From Cryptomeria japonica (taxonomy: Eukaryota > Streptophyta > Pinopsida > Cupressales > Cupressaceae): a stretch of 64,000 bases of DNA. The stretch lies in NCBI RefSeq assembly GCF_030272615.1, contig NC_081411.1:154964971-155028970 (forward strand), written 5' to 3'. The notes below the pieces were generated by a model, which was given only the letters and a program-made list of their open reading frames with translations, did not search any database and was not told the origin of the DNA. This document shows positions 10,179 to 20,100 of the stretch, one piece after another. Position numbers and translations under genes: made by a program. Position 1 is the stretch's first letter, and each line of letters begins with the position of its first letter.

Positions 10179-11090
10179 CTAGCGAATTGACAAGAGCTTT
10201 CCTTGCAGACTGTGTAGTTGCCGGAGATTAGAAGGAGGAGGCATATCCATTATTGCTTTAACCTTGGCAGGGTCGACTTCAATGCCTCTGTGAGAAACAA
10301 TGTACCCTAGTAATTTGCCAGCTATGACACCAAAGACACACTTCTTTGGATTGAGTCTAAGCTTGTAGGTCTCCATTCGGTCAAAGATTGGGCCCAGGAT
10401 GGCTAAGTGACTATCTCTTGTGATAGATTTGCATAATAAGTTGTCAACATAGTCCTCCATCAAAGTATGCATGAAATCATGAAAAATTGTCATCATCACT
10501 CTTTGATATGTTGCACCTGCATTTTTAAGACCAAAGGGCATCACATTCCAGCAATAAGTACCCCAAGCACATGTGAATGTAGTCTTATGTTGGTCTTCAG
10601 GAGCAATGCAAATTTGGTTATAGCCAGAGAAACCATCCATCAATGAGAGCATCTCATATCCAACAGTCATGTCAACTATGATGTCGATATTTGGCAATGG
10701 AAAATCATCTATATGGCATGCTTTATTGAGATCCCTAAAATCTATACAGATTCTGATGCCCCCAATTACTTTGCCAACTGGTACCAAATTTGAAATCCAG
10801 TCTGCATAATCGATGGGTCTGATAAGACCCACATCCAGTAATTTTTTCAGTTCTACCTTGACCAAAAGAGCCACCTGGGGATGCATCTTTCCAAGTTTTT
10901 GTTTGATAGGCTTGGCATCTGCTTTTAATGGCAAGTGATGAAGGACTAATTCTAGATCGAGGCCAGGCATATCTGCATAGGACCATGCAAAGTTGATCTT
11001 CTTCTCAAGAAAGAAATTGACAAAATCTATCTTTTCCTCTTTTGATAAAGAAGCAGTGAAATGAATGACCTTAGGGTTGTCAGGTGTACC
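10179..11090 (-). pseudogene. Element A reverse transcriptase
   Basis: Copies element RNA into DNA. Conserved blocks in order: GLIRPIDYADWISNLVPVGK, IRICIDFRDLNKACHIDDFP, LMDGFSGYNQI (first catalytic Asp), FGLKNAGATYQRVM, then DYVDNLLCK, followed by LRLNPKKCVFGV and GKLLGYIVS. The catalytic YVDD box reads YVDN (10440-10451). GAC-GAC to GAC-AAC is a CpG-to-CpA change, so the enzyme should be inactive even without the stop at 10179. Confidence 0.92.
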
Positions 11091-11875
11091 CAAATTGATT
11101 TCTTCGGTCATTTCCACGAGCAATGTTGATTTATCCTGACTTGATAGGGGTATGTCCACTCTTCCACCATTGGGTGCCTCAGAGAGGTTTTCACCCGCAG
11201 GTATGTCTTTTATTTTTACTTTTGTATGATCAGAGAGTGCCTTACGGTTTTCACTCAAAGACCTATTCTTTTGACTTTGTATTTTTTCTTTTCTTTTTTC
11301 ATTTTGATGACTGGAAGATGGAGTTGACTCCCCAAAATATGCTGTGGAATCTAGGTCAATAGCAAATCTTGCCTTATGATCACCTTGTGGTATGCCTTCC
11401 TGTAGTCCAAGGAATTCTGTAATTGCTTCGTCATTTTGGAAACAATCCAATGTGAGTGGTTCTTGCTGGTCATGTTGGATAAGCTGGGGATAGACGAGGG
11501 GCATGTCATCATCGATTTTTAGGAGAGAGAGGGCTGATATGGTAAAGATGTAAACATCTATGGTATCACTATCTGAACTACTTGTATCTGATTCAGAGCT
11601 TGGATCCCAGAATGACTCTATCCAAGCATTAGGACATGTTTTAGGAAGAGGAGTTATTTCATGTTTGTCCTCCATAAGCAAATTATTAGGGTCAAGGAAA
11701 ATATTGTCAAGGGCATAGGAGCTAGAAGAAAAAGAACTCCACTCCCATTCATTGGAATCAGTTTCAGGTTGGGTATCCTCAGGTGTTTTTTCATCATCAG
11801 AGTCACGCCCTTTTCCACATGTGGTCACTTTGGTAGATGAGGATCCAATTCGCAATGGTACAAAACCTAACCCTA
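11091..11875 (-). pseudogene. Element A acidic linker between G-patch and RT
   Basis: About 260 residues, rich in Ser, Asp and Glu, ending in FFLEKKINFAWSYADMPGLD, which leads into RT. It contains DTSSSDSDT and MPLVYPQLIQHD. Element B has a similar linker with LPLLHPELIDWD and SDYD (57029-57937). No enzyme fold is recognised. Confidence 0.6.
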
Positions 11876-12005
11876 AAGTTGGAGGTCACATCTTGGGTAT
11901 AATAGGTTCAGGCCTTCCATTGTTGTTCAGGCCTAAGCCACTGCAGCCATCATATCCTTTCTTTTGCAACATAGTAAATCCTTTGCCGTACCATTCCACT
12001 GGCAA
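11876..12005 (-). pseudogene. Element A G-patch module
   Basis: A glycine-rich stretch matching the G-patch pattern: YGKGFTMLQKKGYDGCSGLG, then a short Asn-rich run, GRPEP and, after a stop, LGLGF. G-patch domains bind RNA or activate helicases, and betaretroviruses carry one next to protease. Here it sits between protease and RT. Element B has a weaker version (YGKGYEIMQKMGYEGKG) in the same place. Confidence 0.7.
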
Positions 12006-12790
12006 CTAGACAGGTGGGGTCTCAGTTGGATCTTTATAAAGCCAATCTATGACATCATCATCTAATGTTTCTTTGTCAAGTTCACCCCATCTTGTAAATG
12101 TAGTGGGAGGCTGATATTGAATAACTACCTTAGGTTCCTTTTGCAGCAAATGTGGTTTGCCATATGATTTTGGAGATATTGGTAAATTCCCGATGAGGAA
12201 TGTTTGATCCATTGAATATTCTCTGCATCCTTGGTCCTGTATCTTCAATTTTCCTTTGACAACATCTAACAATTCATTAGGATCCACATAACTATGTGAT
12301 TTGGCCTCTCTATTGACTGGGACTTGCTGCTACGGAGAATCCTTTAGGGCAGCACAAAATTGAAATGGATTAGGATCTCCTAGAATTGTAATCTCAGTTC
12401 CATTGTAAGGATATTTTAAAAATTGATGATAGGTGGATGGAACTGCTTTCATTGCATGGATCCATGGACGACCAAGAATCATATTGTAAGGGAGATCAGG
12501 GTCTAAGACCTGCAAGAAAGTGTTTTTTGTCACTGGACCAACTCTGATAGGTAATGTAATTATCCCTTTTGATGGGCGCTCAACATCATGATATGCTTTG
12601 ATTGTTATTCTTCTGGAAGCATCAATGTCATTTTCTGTATATCCAAGGCCAATGACCACTCTCAAGGTACAAATATTAAGACCCACTCCGCCATCTATCA
12701 AGACTCATCGGATTTTGCAATTATGGAGAAAGACTTCAAGGTGTAAAGGATCATTATGAGAGAGCTTATCAGGTGAGATATCATTATCAG
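12006..12790 (-). pseudogene. Element A aspartic protease
   Basis: Processes the polyprotein. The active-site region reads MIDGGVGLNIC (D-G-G, a common variant of D-S/T-G), and the C-terminal landmark MILGRPWIHAMKAVPSTYH is present. Residues after 12330 continue through YSMDQTFLIGNLPISPKSYG to the G-patch. Stops lie at 12330 and 12006. Confidence 0.85.
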
Positions 12791-12839
12791 AAAATGTAAC
12801 TTTTTTGGAAACAGCTAGATGTCCAATTTGGGCTTGAAA

Positions 12840-13598
12840 CTAGTCAATATCAATGTCTGTCGGGACAGTGGACTCAATTAAAGCATTATCTAGGACTGCA
12901 CGATGCATGGGGGACATTTTCAACAACTCAAGGATTGATATTTGTGTAGGTGTCTTTCCTAGATGATCCAAGAGATTATACTGACTTGTAGGAGTTGGTT
13001 TGGGAGGAACTGCAGGAGCTTCTTTCAGGACTATTTTGGATCGACGAGTGGTGACCGCACAAGAAGGATCTTGTTCCTTTATTCTTATGGTGGAAAGATA
13101 CTCATTTGACACTCGGAAACAATTGATGACATTGTTGAAACCAGTATTTGCATAATTTGCTTTTTGGGTAGAGTTTGAAGAAGATGCTTTACCCTTGTCA
13201 TGATCAAGCAAAGGAGTTTTGAAAATGGTATGATCAGTGTTAGAGGTCGCATTGGGTGGATCTACCTCAATTACTCCTTGCTCTAACAAGTCTTGGATCA
13301 TATGTTTCAATTGAAAACATGATGCAGTTTTATGTCCTTTTGACCGATGGTACTCACAGTATGCATTATCATTCCACCAATGCGGTTTTACCACTGGTTC
13401 TGCCTTGATATCTGGTAGCTTAATAAATTTTTCTTGTATTAATTGTTTCATTATTGATTAAATAGGCTCTCCCAATGGCGTAAATTATCGAGGAGGCCCA
13501 TCCCTTGATTGGAAAGGTTTGTGCTGCTGGCTTTGTTGCTGGCCTTGTTGTTGATTATATTGTTGAGTGTATTGTTGAGTATGCTATTGGTATTGCGG
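12840..13598 (-). pseudogene. Element A gag C-terminal zinc-knuckle region
   Basis: Contains WWNDNAYCEYHRSKGHKTAS followed by CFQLKHMIQDLLEQG, a C-x2-H-x4-H-x4-C-type cluster typical of nucleocapsid parts of Tat-like gag. B has the same arrangement (NHFCNYHQNKGHQTNDCQRL). The rest is charged and low in complexity, leading to protease. Confidence 0.75.
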
Positions 13599-14400
13599 CT
13601 ATTGAGCAACATTGCTCACTGGTGTTTGATTTTGTTCCATAGTTGACATATTAGGAACACTCAATTTCTTGATTGTGAATGGGGGTTGATTTGCATTCAC
13701 CGCTCTTGCATCAACAACTCCATCATTAGTGACATTCTTGTTCTTATACCAAAATCTATTTCTGTCTCCTGAATTGGTCGTGTTGTCACTGTCTTTGTTA
13801 AGCTTAATGATTCCCTTGGCTACAAGAGCAGTTTCAATGTTCATCCCTTTCTTAATGAGCTTCTCTATAGTACTGGGCCTTTTCAATTTTAGTTCGTACA
13901 TCATTTCTGGGTCCAAATTTTGGATAAATAGATTCACTTGTTGTTTTTTAGGTATATCTAGGGAAGAATGACTATACAAGCTTTGCCATCATTGCAAGAA
14001 AGTCACTAACGACTCGCCTTACTTTTGCTTAGTGTTGCATAAATCTGACATGGTCATGTCACTGTCGATGTTGAATGCGAAGTGAGATATAAACTTTTGA
14101 GCCAATTCAGACCAAGTCCTTATATTTCCTGGCAGATGCGAGTACCAATCCATGGATTGTCCAGTGAGACTTCGTGCAAATAAGCACATTAAATATGTTT
14201 CCTCATAACTCACTTTAGTACATGCTGCGAAAAATGCTCGAATGTGATCTTTTGGATTGCCCTTCCCTTTATATTTCTCAAAATTAGGTGCCTCAAAATG
14301 TTTAGGGAATGGAGGCATGTATAAGCTCTTATCAAATGGATTAGGACATAAATCCTGATCTGTATACAACTTCTTTGTTCCTTTAGTTTCTAATGCGTCA
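13599..14400 (-). pseudogene. Element A gag capsid core
   Basis: Retrotransposon gag domain: FPKHFEAPNFEKYKGKGNPK, DHIRAFF, YLMCLFARSLTGQSMDWYSH and KFISHFAFNIDSDMT, followed by QQVNLFIQNLDPEMMYELK. The equivalents in B are at 60560-61076. It would form the virus-like particle core in the cytoplasm. Stops lie at 14019 and 13599. Confidence 0.85.
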
Positions 14401-14405
14401 ACTTG

Positions 14406-16025
14406 TCATTGCAACTTCTCAAGCTGTTGCGCAATTGTATCAGATTTTGGAGGTCCATCATTAATCCTGGTGGGTACTCTTTGTTGATACATCATGTTTC
14501 TGATCGGTTGTTGATGCTCTGAAATGGCCATTTTTGGTGTCTCCGACATATAATGTTCTTGGTACATCTCTTGTTTTTGTGGTTGTGCCATGCCTTGATA
14601 TTGACCTTGTTGCTGTACTTCTTGTAGTCTAGGTTGATATTGCAATTGAGGGTGTTGTTGATATTGCACAGGCACCAATTACGGTTGTGAAGTATGATAG
14701 CTTGTTTGCCTTGGCATATATTGAGGCACATATTGTTGTTGATGCTGACGAATCAGAATTTGCTGACTTTGTGCCAATTGTTGTCATGGTGTAAATCCCA
14801 TCATTTGCAAAAAACTTTGTTTGGATGGTTTTTGTTGTTTCTCCTTAAGATGGGGTATGGCACTTGCATTAACTTGATGTGTTGTTTGTCCAATCCACTG
14901 TGATGGTTGCAAGTTTGCATTAACTTGTAATGGGGTAGAAGGCCCTACAATTTGTTGTCGAATGCGATATTGTTGTTGTTGTACATTGCTTGTTTGCACA
15001 TTCGATTGTACCTTTTGTGTATTACTCAATTGTTGCAACAATTGTTGTTGGTGCAAACCATTATCCGTAGCTCTTTGTGTCGCCATTATCGAAGGATCTG
15101 TTGCAATAGTGTTTGGCAAATATATTGAGCTTAACGGGACATAAGAACTTTGTTGCATCATGGAATTGTTTTGGACATTGGTGATATCAGGCATTCCAGT
15201 CGTGAAGCTTTCTTGAATCTTAGATTTTGATCCAATTTTATGCATGTAAGGAACCACTTCTTGTTGAGGGATAGTTGTCAATATTTGCGTGGTCTTCATT
15301 TGATCTTGTGTTATAGGTGTTGTGTTGAATAATGGATTATTTATTGTCTCAAATTGTGACTTTTGAGGAATAGTCACTATCAATGCCTTTGAAGCACGTT
15401 TACTCATCAAGGTAGGTTGAGTTTCTTGTTGCATATTTTCTTCATTTGGATGCGGAGAAAAACTTAACAGCTCACCGCCTTGTTGTTTTTGCACATTGAT
15501 TTTCTCACTTGAGGAGGTCACATTACTCATCATGTTAAGATACTTTTCTGGGAACATCTTAAAGACCTTGTTCAATAATTTATCCATCTTTTTTGTCAAC
15601 TTTGGATCTTGAAGGAACATGTCAACATCATCAGAAGCATAAGAATCTGATGAAGAATCTGGTTGGACATTTGGATTCATTTCTTGTTGAATGCCTTGAT
15701 CTGAACCAAATCCTTGTGAAAGAGTTTGTTCCTCATGTAGTGTTTGAATTTCATGTTGCAAGTTTGGTTGATTCCAATTGAAAGGTGCATTTCCTCTTGG
15801 AGTTGGTGGAACACTCCCATGTCCTGGTTTCATAGGTACAAACATTGGTTCATATAATGGAGGTGGTCCAAGTTGAACCATTCCATATGGTGGTAGTGAT
15901 GTGTTTGATAAACCTTCAATTTGTACTATTTGACTAGTTTGAAATTGTGAATTTGATATGTTGTCAATGGGATGATACCCTGGTTCACCCATCTTTTTAG
16001 ATTTTGATCTTGTTTCAATAGGCAT
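14406..16025 (-). pseudogene. Element A gag N-terminal Gln/Asn-rich extension
   Basis: The first 413 codons are open, beginning MPIETRSKSKKMGEPG; after a TGA at 14784 the frame continues. Composition is strongly Gln, Asn, Thr and Pro, with runs such as LHQQQLLQQLSNTQKVQ and NVQQQQYRIRQQIVG. No fold is recognised. Element B has a much shorter, Lys/Glu-rich N-terminus (61077-61541). The upstream start MPI-T-R is similar in both (MPIETRSKSK, MPIWTRAQYE), which supports this ATG. Confidence 0.75.
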
Positions 16026-16879
16026 GTCACTTATGCAAATGCAATATTTTTGGAAATTTTCAAGGACAATATATGATATGCAACTAAATGCAAACTAAAT
16101 AAATGAGAATGCAATCTATGGCAAGAATGCAACCTATGTCTTTGGTTTTTTTTCAAGATTTTGACAAACTTTTTGGAATGCAAATCTAAAAGAGACCCTT
16201 AGGAAATTGAAATGATGTCTAGACCTCAAAGGACAAATGACAATGTCTCCCCTATATGCTTGGATACTAAGCTAGGTTTGACCAAATGACAATAATGACA
16301 TAAAGAGAAAAGGTTTGATGAGGTCTAGACTTCCTAACAATGACTTAGGGTTTATCAAAGATTTGGATTACTCAAGTATGACAAAACCTAGTTTTGACAC
16401 TATATGCAAAGGGACAATTACTATGCAAGTGACCCTAATATGATATGATAATGACCTAAGCTTAGGTTGAATTATGAAATGGTATTACTCTAATGCAAGA
16501 GGACACATGCAAATGGATGACCCTTATTGATATGCGAAAGGAGTATGACCTAGGTGAAACCTAACCTTGGTACTTGACAATGACTTTGCAAAATGCAAAC
16601 CTATTATGAACCTAAATCTAAGTGACATGAATATTGAGACAAGATTTTGAAAAAAGTTTGACAACCATGTTTGAAGATGTTTTTAACTTGAACTTTGTTG
16701 GATGAAATGTTCTTGGGTTTAACCTTATTTTGAATCAATTTGTCTTGTTTTTGAAATGAGATGCAATTCAACTTTTGACAAACAAAGAAGACAAGATATT
16801 TCAACTTAGACTCAGGACAATCATGCTCATTAACACATTTCTTATGGTAGGCAAGGACATTAGGTACTTGAGAGGTAGA

Positions 16880-17420
16880 CTCATTATGAGATTCAAGGAG
16901 AATACATAGATGCTTGACCCCATGGGCTCCCCTCCACGACACTCACTTCTCAGGGCAGCCAAGCATCAGTCCCCATGGAAATCTCCCCATGGCGAACTTA
17001 GTATCTCTTCCAAGTATTCGAACTTGTCCTTCTCAAGCAACTAGAAGGATTTTTGGCCTCTAAATACAAGGTGTTTAGTAAGGATTTTTGTTAAGCGTTA
17101 CTCCTTGATGTCACGTAAGCGTGATTGAGACATTAAGCCCACCGAGATACCAAACAAATGTAGTTGTGCAAGCATGATTTAGACCGTGAGGCCCCACTTA
17201 GATGTTGATATGAGAAAGAGTTCAAGGGTCATCACTTCCCAAGTAACTGCAATTCCCACGTAACCCTTCCTTCAAAGCTTTCGCCCATCAAGTATTTGTT
17301 TATAGTGAGTTAGAATGCCAAGGTATTCTAGCCGTACTCACTTTGGGTCATTCCCTTCTCACGATTGTCACTTTCTTGCAAAAGCAAGTGGTCCGGAAGG
17401 TAGGCCCTCTAAAGGTGACA
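16880..17420 (-). promoter_or_regulatory. Conserved leader block shared by elements A and B
   Basis: On the plus strand it contains AGATGCTTGACCCCA, GCTCC-CC, CACTCACTTCT, CAACTAGAAGGATTTT and GGAAGGTAGGCCCTCTAAAG, all present in the same order at 62475-62960 in element B. The LTRs and the other leader parts are much more diverged. Such a block could be a packaging, dimerisation or translation signal of the genomic RNA. That is inference. Confidence 0.55.
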
Positions 17421-17824
17421 CACAATCAAAAACATGAGCATGGTGTTGAAGATCTGGATTTCTGATCACCCTAAGAAGGATGAGAGCATACTCTCCTACT
17501 CCAATGTCAAACTCAACAATCAAAGAAAACATACATTCATTCCATCCTATTTAGAAATCGTACTAGGTGCCTAAATATTAATTACAAACACAAAGTTTAG
17601 TTGTAGTCCAAGGCAACCTGCAAAACCCAAGTCAGAAGTTTGATATGTTTAGTCTTTGACTATCAAACCTGCACAAAAACATGTTAGTAGTTTCATTTGT
17701 TGTCTTTGCCATGCGTATGCCAAGGTTCTGCATAGAGAATCAGTACCAAAAAACCAAAAAGCAGAAACAACATGCAAAACAGAACAATTTGCAAGTAAAA
17801 ACACACTAACTTTTACCCTTGTTT

Positions 17825-17955
17825 CTATCCCTACACAGGCATAGAAGTCTTGACACCTGCGCAAAATGCTTGACACAGGCATAGATTGTCCTTGACACAG
17901 GCGCAAAATGCTTAACACAGGCGCATAATGCTTGGCATAGGCGCAGAAGTTCCCA
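17825..17955 (-). repeat. Short leader repeats upstream of element A gag
   Basis: Six or so copies of TGCGCCTGTGT(C/T)AAG and TCTATGCCTGTGTAGGG-like units on the minus strand. The same motif family occurs on the plus strand in the PMD intron (4285-4405). Confidence 0.8.
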
Positions 17956-18040
17956 AAAAGCCCTGCATTACCTTGTTTCTTGGGTTTTTAACCTGCAAAT
18001 CAACTCAAAAGCACTCAAAAGCATGGCTAAGTGGTTAGTT

Positions 18041-18056
18041 CACGTCAGGTTCACCA
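18041..18056 (-). other. Primer binding site of element A
   Basis: Minus-strand TGGTGAACCTGACGTG starts with the TGG complementary to a tRNA CCA end, five bases after the 5' LTR. It differs from the TGGCGCCC site of B and E and from the TGGTATCA site of the Copia elements. The tRNA was not identified. Confidence 0.7.
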
Positions 18057-18061
18057 ATTAA

Positions 18062-19611
18062 TGTAGCTAGGAAATCGGAAATCATCAAAGCAAATATCAA
18101 TATTAATCATAGCTCAATCACAAAAGCTCAAATGCAATGATCAATCCTAATTACATCCAATAGAGACATGAAAGCAAAACATTCAAGATTAAAAACTAAG
18201 CAAACCAAATGCAGATCTGAATGTCTCCTTCATGTGGCTCCATTGTCCTTCTTTCTTTTTCAAATAGCTTTGTTTGTGTATCTCACCTACAAGTTCATAC
18301 ACATGAGATGAAAGCAAGTAGACAAGATACTAGCGCAAGAAAACTCAAAGCGTGATTGATTCGACAAAGTGATCCGAAAAAGTGATTAGGATTGAAGAAA
18401 TTCATCCAATTTATAGACAAATTGGAGAGATGATCAAATTAGCATGAAGAGATACAAATGGAAATTGCAAACCAAGAATGACAAATATGACAAATTTATG
18501 ACAAATTTGCACTTTCTATGCAAAATTGATTGATTGATAATTCATGACAAGATTATGACAAATTTCTATGTCAAAAATTGATTGATTTTCAATTATGACA
18601 AATTATGACATATTGAAATGCCATTCCCATGAAATTAGGAGAAAAATAGGAGGAAATTGAATTAGAAATTAGGAAAATTAGAAAATTGGAAAAATAGGAA
18701 TTAGGAAGTTAGAAAATGAGGGAAATAGGAATTAGGAAATTAGTGAATTAATTAATAATTTTTCATTTATTAATTAATTCACAAAGAGGGAATTTAGAAA
18801 TTGATGAAAAAATTAGGAAATCAGGAATTAGGAGAAATTAGGTAAATCAATTAATAATTTGTCATTTATTAATTAATTCACAAAAAGAGGAATATTTAGT
18901 TAGCCAATTAAATTAAACATTTAATTGTGACATGAAGACCTAGGATAAAGAAATAAATTATTTAACCTAGAGGGAGAAATGACAAACAGGGTTAAATGAA
19001 TAAAATCATGAAACCCTAAAAGATGAATTAGAAATGCAAGGATGACAATTAGGTCTTGACAAAGGATAATTGATATCAATTCGATTTGATCATGATTCTG
19101 ATTTGATAAAAGACCAATGCTGATAAATGATGTGATTAATAAATGCGCCAATTGACGAGGGACAATGCCTAATTGATCCAAATTGAGAAAGATGATGACT
19201 GATGACAAATCGATCGCAAAATGACAAAATTGACAAGAAGACAAGGATTGATGACAAAATAGATCACAAGACAAGAATCGATGACAAATCGATCGCATGA
19301 TGACAAGATTGATAAGAGGACAAAACCCTAATTAGGATTGATGATGTCCAAAATGATGACAAATGAATATGCACATAGATGCAACAGGATAAGATTGACC
19401 AAAATCATGACTGAATATTGTTATTGACAAGACCAAATTTGAGAGCGAGATAAATAAAGAATGCAGAAGAAGGACTCGATGCTTGCAAATGATAAAGACC
19501 GAGTGTGCGTCATAGGAGAAATTTTAATGCGATGCAAAAACCCTAAAATAAGGCAATGTGCAAATGTTAAAGTATGATTCCGCAAGCATTGACCATTTTT
19601 AGGTGTCTACA
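18062..19611 (-). repeat. 5' LTR of element A
   Basis: Exactly as long as the 3' LTR (1550 bp). A minus-strand TATAAATT at 18408-18415 is a candidate promoter. It would place transcription start roughly 320 bases before the LTR end. The target duplication CGTAG follows at 19612-19616. Confidence 0.95.
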
Positions 19612-19616
19612 CGTAG

Positions 19617-20100
19617 ATTAGCTAGCAGAATCACAATTACAAGACAATGATCCAATCCATGTTGAATTTCTAGACACAAATATTCTCACAGTATCGACAA
19701 AACCATGGGTCTTATACTTTGACAAATCATACACATAGCATGGATTAGGTGTCAGCATCCTATTCATCACTCTAGAGGGACACACTATTCCAAAATATTA
19801 CAAAATGATGTTTCCCTGCACAAATAACATAGCTGAGTATGAAACTCTATTAGTAGGCATCAAAATGGTTGTAGAGTGGAATATATTAGATTTGAAAGTA
19901 TTTGGAGACTCCCAATTAGTCATTAATCAGGTTAATGATGACTATCAAACAAAGGACAACAATTTGATTCCCTACAAGTGCATGGTGGATGATTTTAAGT
20001 ACTTTGTGGACATCAAATTTGAACAAATTCCAAGGTTGAACAACAAAGTTGTCGACGCCATGGCAACCATTGCCTCACTCTTGCAAATACTAGACAAATA
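19617..20100 (+). pseudogene. Element E: second RNase H, continuing after element A
   Basis: Resumes the frame broken at 2198; element A plus one duplication adds a multiple of three bases. Shows VLYFDKSYT (Gly to Lys after the first Asp), NNIAEYETLLVG, VFGDSQLVINQVNDDYQTKD and NNKVVDAMATIASLL. This is the aRH module of a Tat-like element, close to those of A (9012-9660) and B (55431-55900). Stops lie in the first 120 bases and at 20099-20101. Confidence 0.82.

Larger units (their letters stand above)
7824..16025 (-). pseudogene. Element A gag-pol, one frame interrupted only by stops
   Basis: From the ATG at 16025 to the final stop at 7824 (about 2,734 codons) every recognised domain lies in the same minus-strand frame: gag, zinc knuckle, protease, G-patch, RT, RNase H, second RNase H and integrase. 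No frameshift is needed. At least 14 in-frame stops break it, for example near 14784, 14406, 14019, 13599, 12840, 12330, 12006, 10179, 9942, 9699, 9405, 9012, 8403 and 8034. The unbroken phase implies the progenitor made one long polyprotein and that this copy has decayed by substitution only. Domains are listed separately. Confidence 0.9.
16026..18040 (-). other. Element A gag leader (noncoding)
   Basis: Two kilobases between primer site and gag ATG, with no convincing protein. Near the primer site there is a possible short exon (ATG at 18025-18027) ending AAACAAG|GTAATG, a plausible donor. The repeats at 17825-17955 come next, then a block around 16880-17420 that is conserved in the leader of B (62475-62960). 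Confidence 0.5.
2199..19611 (-). mobile_element. Gypsy element A, Tat-like, nearly full length
   Basis: A 17,413-bp minus-strand LTR retrotransposon with two 1550-bp LTRs, primer site (18041-18056), polypurine tract (3749-3762), perfect target duplication CGTAG, gag-pol in the order gag, protease, G-patch, RT, RNase H, second RNase H, integrase, and an antisense PMD gene. The second RNase H after RT-RNase H is the known hallmark of the Tat lineage. By eye the LTRs differ at about 53 of 1550 positions (about 3.4%), with no net length difference, so this is a fairly recent insertion. It lies inside element E. Coding regions carry many stops, so this copy is not autonomous now. Confidence 0.95.

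Noticed and set aside
18041-18056. Naming the tRNA that primes element A, B or E
   Set aside because: Only the initiator-Met match of the Copia elements is certain. TGGTGAACCTGACGTG and TGGCGCCCACCGTGGGG could not be assigned without a tRNA search.
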